A DNA stretch of 64,000 nucleotides from a bacterium (GCA_030018315.1 JASEGA010000001.1:76673-140672), one strand, 5' to 3'; positions 1 to 8,962 are shown, counted from the stretch's first letter. Notes: generated from the letters alone by a model not told the origin. Made by a program: numbers and translations.

Positions 1-48
1 TTTCTTCTTGACTTCTGACGAAGTCTCTGTTACAATGATACTATTCAT
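1..48 (-). CDS. 5' end of a hypothetical gene running off the window
   Basis: An ATG (complement of 46-48) preceded by a strong Shine-Dalgarno AGGAGG (complement near 52-59, about 5 nt spacing) opens a frame that reads MNSIIVTETSSEVKKK to the window edge without a stop. Only 16 residues are visible, so no function can be given. It is called because of the ideal ribosome-binding site and spacing; it is divergent from the restriction-enzyme remnant at 245. Confidence 0.45.
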   Translation of the reverse strand, partial: MNSIIVTETSSEVKKK

Positions 49-95
49 GGAAGCCTCCTTTTTTGTTTAAGTTTATCATAGTATCAATTATATCG

Positions 96-154
96 GAAAG
101 GAGGCTCCTTTCAAGTTTTTTTATTTTCAAAATTTTCACCTATTGGGTGAAAAT
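96..154. terminator. Two adjacent hairpins, terminator-like
   Basis: Positions 96-112 form a palindrome (GAAAGGAG-g-CTCCTTTC) followed by a T-rich run at 115-124, resembling a Rho-independent terminator on the plus strand. Positions 132-140 and 146-154 form a second perfect 9-bp inverted repeat (ATTTTCACC / GGTGAAAAT) with a 5-nt loop. The frame through 141-227 reads a plausible peptide tail ending in HVLVIAEFG and a stop at 225-227; it could be the remnant 3' end of an upstream gene, for instance a partner methylase, but this is weak. Nothing else is seen in 49-244. Confidence 0.35.
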
Positions 155-244
155 CTCAAAGTGTGTAATTGCTTATTGCGACAAGACAAAGAACATTCAT
201 GTCCTTGTTATCGCTGAATTTGGGTAAATTATATTAAAGAGGTA

Positions 245-628
245 GTGATTAATAGAACTTTTGATGGCTATCAAACCGAGATTCAAACTGTATACGGTCC
301 ACTGCAAAATATTCTTGGTGTCTCCATAAAACCGGCACCAGATGAGTGGGATAGGCTTTATAATGTAGATTTCTTTATAGAGGTGAACGGCAAATATATT
401 GGGCTGCAGATAAAGCCTATTACTTTTGAACATACCTTTGAGGATTACAAATGGAAAGAGATGCAAGAGGCAACTCATCTTAAGTTCTAAGAAAAATTGG
501 GTGGAAGAATCTTTATTGTGTTCTCTGTTAAAGTTGGGGGAAAGAAGATGATAAAAAATTCGGAAGTGATAGATGAGAGTGAAAATGAGATTGAGAAACT
601 AAAAAACTTAAAAAGAAGTAGATTATAG
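245..628 (+). pseudogene. MjaI-type restriction endonuclease remnant with an in-frame stop
   Basis: The frame opens with GTG at 245 and reads a stretch that resembles the C-terminal part of MjaI-family type II restriction endonucleases, including YNVDFFIEVNGKYIGLQIKP. The Asp of VDF and the QIK triplet fit a PD-(D/E)XK-type nuclease core with Gln in place of Glu. A TAA at 488-490 interrupts it, but the same frame continues with EKLGGRIFIVFSVKVGGKK to a TAG at 626-628 and still looks like protein. No N-terminal half or intact methylase is present in the window, although the remnant lies near the left edge and a partner could lie beyond it. What is seen is a broken gene; the family assignment is from recognition of the core, moderate certainty. 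Confidence 0.6.
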
Positions 629-637
629 TGAAATAGA

Positions 638-2281
638 ATGAACTCACTTTGGCTGGGGGTAATTGGGTTGGTAGCATTCGCTCTGGGGTATAAGTTTTAT
701 GGCAAGCTAATAGAGAAGCTGTTTGATGTAGACCCAGAGAGGAAAACGCCCGCCCATACTAAATTTGATGGCATAGATTATGTTCCCGCAAGGCACTGGT
801 TAATGCTTTTTGGGCACCACTTTTCATCAATTGCGGGTGCAGGACCAATTCTTGGTCCTGTAATTGCTGGTGCTATATGGGGATGGGGACCTGCGGTGCT
901 GTGGATTATACTGGGCTCTATACTTTTGGGTGGTGTGCACGACTTTTCTACACTTATGGTTTCAATTAGACACGAAGGGCGCTCTATTGCTGATGTTGCT
1001 GAATCTACTCTGGGACGCAGAGCAAGGACTATCTTTGCCATATTTGTTTGGCTCGCACTTATCCTTGTTATAGCCGTGTTTGCCGCCTCTGCTGCAAAAA
1101 CACTTGAGACTACACCTGAGATTGTGATTCCTACATTCGGAATTATACCTACAGCTATATTAGTGGGGCTTATGCTATACAGGTGGAAGTGGCCATCACC
1201 ACTTGCAACGGTTTTAGGTGTCGGCATCCTATTTGGACTAATAGTTTGTGGTTATTATTGCCCGATACCAGGGAGCTACCATCTATGGCTTTTTATTTTG
1301 CTAATAGCATATGCTTATACTGCATCTATATTGCCAGTAAATATTATACTACAGCCACGCGACTACCTATCATTTTTCATTTTATTCTTTGGCCTGCTTG
1401 TCGGCTATATAGGGCTTATATCCACACGTCCACCCATACATGCCCCAATCTTTATCGGTTTTTCTGGTGGTAAACAAGGATGGCTATTCCCTATGATGTG
1501 CGTGACAATAGCTTGTGGTGCAGTATCAGGGTTCCATTCGCTTGTGGCAAGTGGCACAACTTCCAAGCAATTGCCAAACGAGAGGTTCGCCAAGCCCATA
1601 GGCTACGGTGCTATGCTAACCGAGGGTGTGCTTGCAATCCTTGCATTAATTTGTGTTTGCGCAGGGTTATACTGGGTAGGCGGCCCTGAAGGGCTTGTTT
1701 ATCCAGAGCTTATAAAAGGCGGCAACTGGATAGTAGCATTCGGCAAAGGGTACGGCGAAATAACCAGACCAATCTTAGGTATGTTAGGTATGTTTATAGG
1801 CATAACAATGCTCAAAACCTTTATAGTTACAACACTTGATACTGCTACAAGAATTACAAGATATATAGGGACAGAATTGTTTGCTGATAAGCTGGGTCTC
1901 AAATTTATGCGAAATATGTATATAAATACTGCAATTGTAATTGGGTTAGCTACTTGGCTGGCACTCGGTGCCTGGCAGACGATTTGGCCTGTGTTTGGTG
2001 CTGCAAATCAGCTTGTTGCTGCACTTACATTGCTTGTGGTTACTGCGTGGTTATTAAGCAAAGGTAAGTATATAAAGTGGACATTATGGCCGGCTATTTT
2101 TATGTTGCTTACAACTGTTGTTGCTCTTGTTTGGGAGGTGGTTGGCTTTTTTTCTGGACATAAGGTTTTGTTAGGTGTAATTGCTTGCGTCCTAATCGTG
2201 CTGGCATGTGTAATGATAGGAGAAACACTGCGAGTGGTGCTTACCACTAAAGCAATAAAGAGGGGGTGCGTTATGAAATAA
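638..2281 (+). CDS. cstA: Carbon starvation protein CstA-type transporter
   Basis: This 547-residue polytopic membrane protein matches the CstA family (peptide and pyruvate uptake during carbon limitation). The N-terminal family signature is clear: YVPARHWLMLFGHHFSSIAG at about residues 48-67, followed by AGPILGPVIAGAIWGWGP and the VHDFSTLMVSIRHEGRS loop. At least 13 hydrophobic segments run to the C-terminus. It is shorter than the ~700-residue E. coli CstA and closer in size to the shorter variants found in many anaerobes. The ATG at 638 has only a weak upstream purine stretch; a restriction-gene remnant lies immediately upstream and a pseudogene downstream, so it is probably transcribed alone. 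Substrate here is inferred from family only. Confidence 0.93.
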   Translation: MNSLWLGVIGLVAFALGYKFYGKLIEKLFDVDPERKTPAHTKFDGIDYVPARHWLMLFGHHFSSIAGAGPILGPVIAGAIWGWGPAVLWIILGSILLGGVHDFSTLMVSIRHEGRSIADVAESTLGRRARTIFAIFVWLALILVIAVFAASAAKTLETTPEIVIPTFGIIPTAILVGLMLYRWKWPSPLATVLGVGILFGLIVCGYYCPIPGSYHLWLFILLIAYAYTASILPVNIILQPRDYLSFFILFFGLLVGYIGLISTRPPIHAPIFIGFSGGKQGWLFPMMCVTIACGAVSGFHSLVASGTTSKQLPNERFAKPIGYGAMLTEGVLAILALICVCAGLYWVGGPEGLVYPELIKGGNWIVAFGKGYGEITRPILGMLGMFIGITMLKTFIVTTLDTATRITRYIGTELFADKLGLKFMRNMYINTAIVIGLATWLALGAWQTIWPVFGAANQLVAALTLLVVTAWLLSKGKYIKWTLWPAIFMLLTTVVALVWEVVGFFSGHKVLLGVIACVLIVLACVMIGETLRVVLTTKAIKRGCVMK

Positions 2282-2324
2282 CGCAAAACTCAAAAAAAGG
2301 ATTTGAGATGTTTAACTAGAGGAT

Positions 2325-2948
2325 ATGTGTAGAAAGGTATTACTGATAGTAAGCGTAGTTGTCTGTGGGTTATTTTCGCAGGGGTTCACACCTAATGTCA
2401 GAGGAAATGATGTGACCACGAATAAGCAGAATAGTTAGGGGAACTGTGCGATTGCAGTCAGAGGTGATACTGTCTATGCGGTCTGGAATGATTTACGAGG
2501 AGGAGCATACTTGGATTTATAGTTTGCTAAATCAACAGATGGTGGCGCATCATTTGAGCCGAGTATCAAGGTGAGTAGTTTTCCTGATACTGCGTATCAA
2601 GCCTGACCATCAATTGTTGTTGACGATGACGGTGTCATCTATGTGAGCTGGTCAACCGATGGTGGCGAAAACTGGGCCTCTCCAGTTATAGTTGACAGCG
2701 GAATATGTAATCTCTCATCTATTGCAGTTTATGGGAATGATGTTTATGTTCTAATCTCAAAGGGCTGGCCCTTTATGGATTACTATTTTGCCAGCTCAAC
2801 TGATGGGGGTGCAAGTTTTGAGCCCTCCTATCAGATTAATGATACTGTAGTGCAAGATTCAGTAAATGAAATGCCTGTCGGTGATTTATGTCAGAATGGT
2901 GAAATTGGTGTCGTTTCTCATTTTTCTGTCTTGCTGGCTTGTCAATGA
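2325..2948 (+). pseudogene. Decayed exported BNR/Asp-box repeat protein
   Basis: From the ATG at 2325 one frame encodes a signal peptide (MCRKVLLIVSVVVCGLFSQG) and then Asp-box-type repeats such as STDGGASFEP and SWSTDGGENW, as in sialidase-like beta-propeller proteins. The frame is broken by TAG at 2436-2438, TAG at 2520-2522 and TGA at 2604-2606, yet the protein-like sequence continues in register after each. The longest open piece is 2643-2948. The 3' end is also lost: the last residues (SHFSVLLACQ) do not look like repeat sequence, there is no C-terminal sorting domain, and the stop overlaps the 3' end of the convergent pit gene. Two different stop codons argue for decay rather than recoding. 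Confidence 0.75.
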
Positions 2949-4189
2949 AAAATCAGACCTGACACCATTTTCTGCAAAATTGTATATATGCCAACAGATG
3001 TCAACGCTGCTATCGGCAGTGTGATTACCCATGAGATTAATATTTTACGTACTACACCAAAGTCAACCGCATCTAATCCTCTTGCAAGCCCAACCCCAAT
3101 CACTGAGCCCACAGCTGCATGAGTGGTTGATACCGGCATACCAAGTTTAGTTGCTAAAATGACACTTGTAGCGCCGCCAAAGTCTATAGAATATCCTCTT
3201 GTGTTTGTAAGTTCAGTAATCTTAAATCCAATCGTCTCCATCACCCTATAACCCCAAGTTAATACCCCTATTGATATCCCGACTCCGCCTAATACTAATA
3301 TAAAAAAAGGAATAGGAACTTGTGTCCCAAATGTACCAGTCTTAATGATACAAAAAATCGTAGCTACAGGTCCCATAGCATTGGCAACATCATTTGCACC
3401 TATTGAAAAAGCTACGTAACAGGAGGTTATAACTTGCAGTCTCCTAAACGACTCTTCAACTCCTTCAATTTCTCTACTTTTACTCTTGATAACTCCAATT
3501 ACCCAATGGTAGCCTATCATCCCAGCAATACCAGCTATTATCAATGAAACGCCCAAAATTTCTACTAAATTATTTGTAAATTTACCAAGTCTTGTATTAA
3601 GAAGCATAGCTAATGCCATAATAAAAAAAGCAATTCCCATATAAAATGGTACTAATCTTATAGTAGCACTGGCAGGTTCTTTATTATTTAATATAAATTT
3701 AACTATTGACTTAAATGTAAAAAAAGAAAACACTCCTGCTATTGCTGGAGACATAACCCAACTTGCTACTATTTCTACAATTTTTTTCCAATTCACACAA
3801 TAAGGACCACCAATAAGAAGCCCAAATCCAACTAAAGCGCCTACAATTGAATGCGTAGTAGAGACTGGCATTGCCTTCCATGTTGCAAGAGTCACCCAAA
3901 TAGCAGCTGCAAGTAGCGAGGAAAGGGCACCGAGTATCATAATCTTTGGATTAGGGATAAATGTTGGATTAATAATTCCTTTCCTTATTGTCTCTGTCAC
4001 ATGTGTACCAACAAAAGTAGCTCCTATAAAAGTAAATATAGAAGCAATTAAAACAGCTTGTCGTAAAGTAATTGCCCTCGCCCCAACTGCCGTTGCCATA
4101 GCGTTAGCAATATCATTTGCCCCTATTGACCATGCCATATATAGACCAACAGCACAAGCAACTAAAAGTAAAAGTGGGATAGTTACCAT
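2942..4189 (-). CDS. pit: PiT-family inorganic phosphate transporter
   Basis: A 415-residue membrane protein with the two PiT family signatures in inverted halves: GANDIANAM at about residue 23 and GANDVANAM at about residue 264, each paired with a PVSTTH motif (about residue 108 and in the C-terminal half). About ten transmembrane segments are visible, with a hydrophilic central loop near residues 233-252. The family moves phosphate (often as metal-phosphate) with H+ or Na+. No PhoU-like gene lies beside it. The start ATG (complement 4187-4189) lies 8 nt downstream of a good -10 box, so the transcript may be leaderless. It is convergent with, and overlaps by a few bases, the pseudogene ending at 2948. 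Confidence 0.95.
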   Translation of the reverse strand: MVTIPLLLLVACAVGLYMAWSIGANDIANAMATAVGARAITLRQAVLIASIFTFIGATFVGTHVTETIRKGIINPTFIPNPKIMILGALSSLLAAAIWVTLATWKAMPVSTTHSIVGALVGFGLLIGGPYCVNWKKIVEIVASWVMSPAIAGVFSFFTFKSIVKFILNNKEPASATIRLVPFYMGIAFFIMALAMLLNTRLGKFTNNLVEILGVSLIIAGIAGMIGYHWVIGVIKSKSREIEGVEESFRRLQVITSCYVAFSIGANDVANAMGPVATIFCIIKTGTFGTQVPIPFFILVLGGVGISIGVLTWGYRVMETIGFKITELTNTRGYSIDFGGATSVILATKLGMPVSTTHAAVGSVIGVGLARGLDAVDFGVVRKILISWVITLPIAALTSVGIYTILQKMVSGLIFH

Positions 4190-4197
4190 TCAACAAA

Positions 4198-4225
4198 AAT
4201 ATAATCTAAATAAAATTTGTGTCAA
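4198..4225 (-). promoter_or_regulatory. Promoter of the phosphate transporter gene
   Basis: On the minus strand TTGACA (4225-4220), a 16-bp spacer and TATATT (4203-4198) form a near-consensus sigma70-type promoter. The -10 box ends 8 nt before the ATG, so the predicted start point is at or next to the start codon. Confidence 0.65.
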
Positions 4226-4260
4226 GTGAATTAAAATTGAGTTCTAAAACTCTGGGCAAG

Positions 4261-4437
4261 TTTTTCTTGCTTTGTTGAATAATTCGCTTTACAAAACTTG
4301 CAACACCTTGATTGACACCGATTTATGAGATTCTTCATTTCGTTCAGAATGACAATGTCAAAATTGTCTAAAACCAAGTCAGAGGTTGAAAATCAAAGGT
4401 GCCAAAAATGTTTATTCAACAAAGCAAATTTTTCTTG
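4261..4437. mobile_element. MITE-like element with 16-bp terminal inverted repeats
   Basis: Positions 4267-4282 (TTGCTTTGTTGAATAA) and 4412-4427 are a perfect 16-bp inverted repeat about 160 bp apart. The ends resemble the GGCTTTGTTGAATAA-type termini of IS903-group (IS5 family) insertion sequences. A 9-bp direct repeat (TTTTTCTTG) occurs at 4261-4269 and 4429-4437, though it is not flush with both inverted repeats. There is no transposase frame inside; instead a dispersed-repeat copy lies at 4327-4354. The right flank merges into the -35 box of the fabH promoter. The rest of 4190-4474 holds nothing else recognisable. Confidence 0.5.
4327..4354 (-). repeat. Dispersed repeat, TGTCATTCTGA...GAATCTC type
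   Basis: On the minus strand this reads TGTCATTCTGA, a variable core and GAAGAATCTC. It is the same family as the copies at 6575-6602, and is related in its ends to those at 46515-46544 and 54305-54342. Such short repeats are dispersed in many environmental bacterial genomes; function unknown. Confidence 0.6.
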
Positions 4438-4463
4438 ACAGCAGTTTATTTTCTCCTTATAAT
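4435..4463 (+). promoter_or_regulatory. Consensus promoter of fabH
   Basis: TTGACA at 4435-4440, a 17-bp spacer and TATAAT at 4458-4463 match the sigma70 consensus exactly. The fabH ATG is at 4475, leaving a predicted 5' leader of only about 5 nt and no Shine-Dalgarno sequence. Confidence 0.8.
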
Positions 4464-4474
4464 TTAAAATTCTA

Positions 4475-5455
4475 ATGCGTAATATAAAGATTATAGGTAC
4501 TGGTTCATATGTGCCACCAAAAGTTATAACTAATTTTGATTTAGAGAAGATGGTTGATACCTCAAATGATTGGATAATAGAGCGGACTGGTATTCGTGAG
4601 CGTCATATAGTAGAAGGTGATACCGCGACATCTGATTTAGTAGTTCAGGCGGCTAATAATGCATTAGCGCAAGCGGGTCTAAAAGCTACTGCCCTTGACG
4701 CACTTATAGTAGCGACTGCGAGTCCTGATACTGCGTATCCGTCAACTGCTTGTTGGGCACAGAAAGGTTTGGGTATCCCTGGTATAGCTGCATTTGATGT
4801 AGGGGCTGCGTGTTCAGGCTTTCTTTATGGGCTTGAGGTAGCGGCGGGGCTTATAGAGTCTGGCAATTACAAGAATGTTCTCGTTTGCGGTGCTGAGGTT
4901 ATGTCAAGGGTTGTTAACTGGGAGGACAGGAACACTTGTGTATTATTTGGTGATGGTGCTGGTGCGTGCATAGTTACAAGTAGTGATGGTAGTAGTGGCA
5001 TTTTATCTTCTTATTTAGGTGCGGATGGCACTATTGGGCACTTACTTGTTCAGCCAGCGGGTGGGACGCGGCTGCCAGCTTCTTCTGAGACTGTTACTAA
5101 TAAGCTTCATTCAGTGCATATGGAGGGTAGGGAGGTATTTAAGCATGCAGTGCGTGCTATGGGTAATTCAGCTATCCGTGTACTAAAATTGGCAAATCTA
5201 AAAAATGAAGACATAGCCCTGTTTATTCCACATCAAGCTAACTTACGGATAGTGGAGGCGACTTGTAAGCGTGTAAAGATACCGATGGATAAGGCGTATA
5301 TAATAATAGACAAGTATGGCAATGTGCCAGCAGCTTCTATTCCACTGGCACTGGATGAGGCAAACAGGGTTGGCAGGATAAAGCGTGGCGATATAATCCT
5401 ATTAGTTGCTTTTGGGGCTGGGTTTACTTGGGGTGGGATGGTATTGAAATGGTGA
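4475..5455 (+). CDS. fabH: Beta-ketoacyl-ACP synthase III (FabH)
   Basis: This 326-residue protein starts fatty-acid elongation by condensing acetyl-CoA with malonyl-ACP. The catalytic triad is visible: Cys113 in GAACSGFLYGLE, His253 in IPHQAN and Asn283 in YGNVPAAS. The N-terminal DWIIERTGIRERH and the C-terminal GAGFTWGG are family hallmarks, and the length is normal for FabH. The gene is not followed by other fab genes (fabD, fabG, acpP), so it is probably monocistronic. It has an exact consensus promoter whose -10 box ends 11 nt before the ATG, suggesting a nearly leaderless mRNA. Confidence 0.96.
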   Translation: MRNIKIIGTGSYVPPKVITNFDLEKMVDTSNDWIIERTGIRERHIVEGDTATSDLVVQAANNALAQAGLKATALDALIVATASPDTAYPSTACWAQKGLGIPGIAAFDVGAACSGFLYGLEVAAGLIESGNYKNVLVCGAEVMSRVVNWEDRNTCVLFGDGAGACIVTSSDGSSGILSSYLGADGTIGHLLVQPAGGTRLPASSETVTNKLHSVHMEGREVFKHAVRAMGNSAIRVLKLANLKNEDIALFIPHQANLRIVEATCKRVKIPMDKAYIIIDKYGNVPAASIPLALDEANRVGRIKRGDIILLVAFGAGFTWGGMVLKW

Positions 5456-5534
5456 CTGGTGAATGGGCAAGAGTCTAAAAGTCTAAGAAATGATAAATAA
5501 TAAATACCGAGAGAATGACGAAAGGATATGTGCG

Positions 5535-6530
5535 ATGTATAAGTTAATTGTTAAAGTTGTAATAGCAACTGTGATTGGGCTACCATTATTGTCTAATCCA
5601 ATAGTTGCTGGCTGGGAAAGGACATATGGTGGAATTAATAGCGACGTTGGCTGCTCAGTGGTACAGGCTCAAGATGGTGACTATATTATAGCTGGAGCAA
5701 CCAGTTCATACGGTGTGGGAGGAGAAGATGTTTGGTTAATAAAAACAGATGCAACCGGTAATATACTTTGGACTAGAACATATGGTGGAGCTGGTAACGA
5801 TGTTGGCTTGTCGATCATGCAAACACTGGATAGTGGCTATATTGTAGCTGGAATAACTAATTCATATGGTGCAGGACTGGATGATATCTATCTAATAAAG
5901 ACAAATTCAAATGGTGATTTAGTGTGGACAAAGACATATGGTGGAACTTATGAAGATGTTGGTCTTTCAATAGCTCACACCTTGGACGAAGGCTGTATTA
6001 TAACTGGAAGCACTGAATCGTATGGTGAAATATGGGGGGATGTTTGGTTGGTAAGGATAGGTGCAGCTGGTGATACACTCTGGACAAGAACATACGGTGG
6101 AAACAGAGAAGATTGCGGCCTCTCAGTGAGACAGACATTGGATGGTGGTTATATTGTAACAGGACGGACTGCTTCATACGGTGCGGGAGCGGTTGATGTC
6201 TATCTAATAAAGGTTGATGCTGAAGGAGTAGAAGAAAGTTCAAATGTCAAAGCTCAAAGTTCAAATCTTGAAATCTATCCTAATCCATTTACTTCAGTAG
6301 TTAGTGTCAAGTGGTCAGGGATTAGTGAAAGCCAAGGAATTGGCATACAAATTTATGATTTAAGTGGTAGGTTGGTAAAAACACTAATCACTAACCACTC
6401 TCCACTGACCACTGCTGTTACTTGGGATGGTACAGATGCGAGTGGAAAAGAGGTTGAGTCAGGTGTATACTTCTGCCAGCTTAAGGTTGGTGATAATAGT
6501 GTGATAAAGAAACTGATTATGATGAGGTGA
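5535..6530 (+). CDS. Exported protein with four ~53-residue repeats and a C-terminal sorting domain
   Basis: The chosen ATG at 5535 follows a GAAAGGA ribosome-binding site at 5519-5525 and begins a signal peptide (MYKLIVKVVIATVIGLPLL); an in-frame ATG at 5490 would add 15 hydrophilic residues. After the signal, four repeats of about 53 residues follow, each with the pattern TYGG...DVG.S..QT.D.GYI..G.T.SYG....D..LIK (a beta-propeller-like repeat common in secreted proteins of this kind). The C-terminus carries a FlgD-like sorting domain with YPNPF, IYDLSGRLVK, WDGTDASG and SGVYF, the usual signal for outer-membrane secretion. A linker rich in Ser/Asn (SSNVKAQSSN) is encoded by an A/T-rich repeat-like stretch. 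Role on the cell surface is unknown. Confidence 0.8.
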   Translation: MYKLIVKVVIATVIGLPLLSNPIVAGWERTYGGINSDVGCSVVQAQDGDYIIAGATSSYGVGGEDVWLIKTDATGNILWTRTYGGAGNDVGLSIMQTLDSGYIVAGITNSYGAGLDDIYLIKTNSNGDLVWTKTYGGTYEDVGLSIAHTLDEGCIITGSTESYGEIWGDVWLVRIGAAGDTLWTRTYGGNREDCGLSVRQTLDGGYIVTGRTASYGAGAVDVYLIKVDAEGVEESSNVKAQSSNLEIYPNPFTSVVSVKWSGISESQGIGIQIYDLSGRLVKTLITNHSPLTTAVTWDGTDASGKEVESGVYFCQLKVGDNSVIKKLIMMR

Positions 6531-6574
6531 GTCGGTTATGTCCGTTAGGTCGGTTAAGTAGATTTTTTACTGAT

Positions 6575-6602
6575 GAGGTTCTTCGCTTTACTCAGAATGA
6601 CA
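6575..6602 (-). repeat. Dispersed repeat, TGTCATTCTGAG type
   Basis: The minus strand reads TGTCATTCTGAG, a short variable core and GAAGAACCTC, the same family as the copy at 4327-4354. It lies in the 268-bp gap between the exported repeat protein and korD. Confidence 0.55.
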
Positions 6603-6621
6603 AAAAAGAGGGTATAATGAT

Positions 6622-6802
6622 ATGGTTGGGATAAGGTTTAACATGGGGCAGGATGGTGCTAAAATGGTAGGGTGTAATTCAAATTAAAAATCAAATATTA
6701 AATATGCAGATTGCAAATTACAAATTACAGATTACAAATTAAAAAGCTATGGTTGAGATAAGGTTTCACATGTGGCAGTATGATATTAAAGTAGTGAGAT
6801 GA
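6622..6802 (+). repeat. Duplicated 53-bp segment with tiny ORFs and AT-rich short repeats, upstream of korD
   Basis: Two imperfect direct copies of about 53 bp lie at 6622-6674 and 6749-6801. Both begin with ATG and encode similar peptides, MVGIRFNMGQDGAKMVG and MVEIRFHMWQYDIKVVR. The second is a complete 17-residue ORF whose TGA (6800-6802) overlaps the korD ATG (6799-6801) as ATGA. The start MVEIRFH resembles the first residues of PorG/KorC gamma subunits. Between the copies (about 6711-6744) lies a run of 8-9 bp units such as CAAATTACAGATTA. No clear promoter for the kor operon was found here. Confidence 0.5.
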
Positions 6803-7029
6803 AAGAGTCAACTACTAAACTGAAGGCAAAAGTAACAATTTACGAAGAGCTTTGTAAGGGGTGTGGCTACTGTATTGATGCCTGTCCTAAGAAGATACTT
6901 GAGATGACATCCAAATTTAATTATAGTGGCTATCATCCACCACACTGCACGAATATAGAAGAATGTATTGGGTGTGGTCTGTGCTATCAGGTATGCCCGG
7001 AGATAGCGATTGAGGTTGAAAAGTTATGA
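6799..7029 (+). CDS. korD: 2-oxoacid:ferredoxin oxidoreductase, ferredoxin-like delta subunit
   Basis: A 76-residue 2[4Fe-4S] ferredoxin-like subunit that carries electrons out of the oxidoreductase complex. Both cluster motifs are intact: Cys19, 22, 25, 29 (CKGCGYCIDACP) and Cys56, 59, 62, 66 (CIGCGLCYQVCP). It is the first gene of a tight korD-korA-korB-korC operon; its stop overlaps the next ATG. A 17-residue ORF directly upstream overlaps its start by ATGA, so its translation may be coupled to that peptide. Confidence 0.9.
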   Translation: MKESTTKLKAKVTIYEELCKGCGYCIDACPKKILEMTSKFNYSGYHPPHCTNIEECIGCGLCYQVCPEIAIEVEKL

Positions 7030-8135
7030 CTACAAAAGATATAGTGAGGTATAAGACAGGTGAAAAGATATTAATAAAGGGAAATGAAGCTCTTGCAGAA
7101 GGTGCTGTTCGTGCTGGGTGCAGATTTTTTGCTGGCTATCCTATTACACCACAAAATGAGATTCCTGAGTACCTTTCCTGGCGTTTATTTGAGGTAGGTG
7201 GTACTTTTATTCAGTCAGAATCTGAGATTGCTGCTGTTAATATGATATTTGGTGCTGCTGCTTGTGGTGTCCGGGGGATGACATCTTCATCTGGGTGCGG
7301 TATTAGCTTGAAACAGGAAGGTATTTCGTATATATCATCAGCTGAACTCCCTTTTTTTTATGCCAACATCGTTCGCGGTGGTCCTGGACTTGGCAACATT
7401 GCACCTGCACAAAGTGATTATTTTCAGGCAACTCGTGGTGGTGGTCATGGGGACTATCGTGTGATTGTGTTGGCGCCCGGTTCAGTGACTGAGATGGGTA
7501 ATTTTCCAAAGTTAGCATATGACTTGGGAGATAAATACCGTAATCCGTGTATGGTATTGGCAGATGGCTTGTTAGGTCAGATGATGGAGCCGATGCAGTT
7601 TGAGTTTGACTGGGTAGACTTAGATAAGTTGCCTCCAAAGGATTACATAACGACGGGCTGCAAGGGTAGAAAGCGTAGGATTATCAACACACTGTATATG
7701 GCACCGGGTAGACTTGAAGAACACAACTGGCACCTGTATGAGAAATACCAGAAAATAGAGACAAATGAGGTACGATATGAGGAATTGGAACTGGACGATG
7801 CTGAGCTCGCAATCATTGCCTACGGGACTTCAGCTCGGATATCAAAGGATGCAGTGATCAAGGGTAGGAAAAAGGGAATAAAGATTGGACTCTTCAGGCC
7901 AATAACTTTATGGCCGTTTCCTAAAGTGGCTATAAATACACTGGCTGATAGGGTGAAGAAATTTTTAGTTGTTGAGATGAATATGGGGCAGATGATTGAA
8001 GATGTCCAGATATCTGCTCGTGGCAAGGCTAATATTCACTTTCTTGGTCATCCTGGCGGTGGTCTGCCGACAGGAGATGAAGTCTTGGGTAAAGTAGAAG
8101 AAATATTAAGCACCTCCACAGGATACTGCGTATAA
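7026..8135 (+). CDS. korA: 2-oxoacid:ferredoxin oxidoreductase alpha subunit
   Basis: This 369-residue subunit forms the transketolase-like pyrimidine-binding part of the enzyme that converts 2-oxoglutarate (or a related 2-oxoacid) and CoA to the acyl-CoA, CO2 and reduced ferredoxin. Visible family features are [20 protein letters not shown] and [13 protein letters not shown] near the N-terminus, the [17 protein letters not shown] segment, and a C-terminal domain with [13 protein letters not shown]. The ATG overlaps the korD stop (ATGA). Substrate could be 2-oxoglutarate or branched-chain 2-oxoacids (VorB-like); sequence alone does not decide. Confidence 0.9.
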   Translation: MTTKDIVRYKTGEKILIKGNEALAEGAVRAGCRFFAGYPITPQNEIPEYLSWRLFEVGGTFIQSESEIAAVNMIFGAAACGVRGMTSSSGCGISLKQEGISYISSAELPFFYANIVRGGPGLGNIAPAQSDYFQATRGGGHGDYRVIVLAPGSVTEMGNFPKLAYDLGDKYRNPCMVLADGLLGQMMEPMQFEFDWVDLDKLPPKDYITTGCKGRKRRIINTLYMAPGRLEEHNWHLYEKYQKIETNEVRYEELELDDAELAIIAYGTSARISKDAVIKGRKKGIKIGLFRPITLWPFPKVAINTLADRVKKFLVVEMNMGQMIEDVQISARGKANIHFLGHPGGGLPTGDEVLGKVEEILSTSTGYCV

Positions 8136-8136
8136 T

Positions 8137-8952
8137 ATGGGCAAAATTTACAAAAAGCCGGCAAGCATGACAGGAATTACGATGCGTTACTGTCCAGGTT
8201 GTGGTCACGGTATCGTGCATCGGCTTATAGCAGAGGTGATTGATGAGCTGGGTATTCGTGAGCGTACTACTGGGATAGCACCTGTGGGCTGTTCTGTATT
8301 TTTAGATGAATACTTAGATTGTGACATGATACAGGTTCCTCATGGACGAGGTTGTGCTGCTGCAACCGGGATGAAACGGGTATGCCCAGATTTAGTTGTC
8401 TTCTCCTATCAAGGTGACGGTGATTTGGCTGGCATCGGGACAGCTGAAACCATTCATGCTGCTGCCAGAGGCGAAAACTTTACAGTAATATTCATCAACA
8501 ATGCTATTTATGGGATGACTGGTGGGCAGCAAGCACCAACAACTATGCCGGGTCAGAAGACAAGCACCAATCCTTTTGGTCGGGACCCAAAGGTTGCTGG
8601 CTATCCTATCAGGGTGTGTGAACTTCTCTCCTCACTTGACGGTCCTGTCTATTTGGAGCGGACTACTGTGAACAGTGTTTCCAATGTGCTGAAAACGAAG
8701 CGTGCTCTGAAGAAGGCATTTCAGATACAACTTGATAGACTAGGTTTTACACTGGTTGAAATTCTATCACCATGTCCTACGGGTTGGGGTGTAACCCCTA
8801 AGAAGGCGTGCGAGTTTATAGAGGAGAAGATGAGTAAATATTATCCGCTGGGTGTGTATAAAGATTTGACGCCAGCAAAAGCAGAAATAAGAATTTATGA
8901 GGAAAAAATACCACCAGAAAAACCGTCAGAAATAGAGGGTATCGGATTTTAG
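8137..8952 (+). CDS. korB: 2-oxoacid:ferredoxin oxidoreductase beta subunit (TPP-binding)
   Basis: A 271-residue subunit carrying the thiamine-diphosphate site. The TPP motif [17 protein letters not shown] and the following [16 protein letters not shown] are typical of Kor/Vor beta subunits; [15 protein letters not shown] near the N-terminus is the conserved cysteine motif. It lies 1 bp after korA and 10 bp before the gamma subunit, so all four genes should be co-transcribed. Confidence 0.92.
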   Translation: MGKIYKKPASMTGITMRYCPGCGHGIVHRLIAEVIDELGIRERTTGIAPVGCSVFLDEYLDCDMIQVPHGRGCAAATGMKRVCPDLVVFSYQGDGDLAGIGTAETIHAAARGENFTVIFINNAIYGMTGGQQAPTTMPGQKTSTNPFGRDPKVAGYPIRVCELLSSLDGPVYLERTTVNSVSNVLKTKRALKKAFQIQLDRLGFTLVEILSPCPTGWGVTPKKACEFIEEKMSKYYPLGVYKDLTPAKAEIRIYEEKIPPEKPSEIEGIGF

Positions 8953-8962
8953 TATTAAAGGA

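Noticed and set aside
245-2948. Stop-codon recoding as explanation for in-frame stops
   Set aside because: All three stop codons (TAA, TAG, TGA) occur inside different broken genes, while intact housekeeping genes end normally, so no single reassignment fits.
7303-7638. A 111-codon antisense frame inside korA
   Set aside because: It lies wholly within a well-supported gene and has the composition of a shadow frame, with no start signal.
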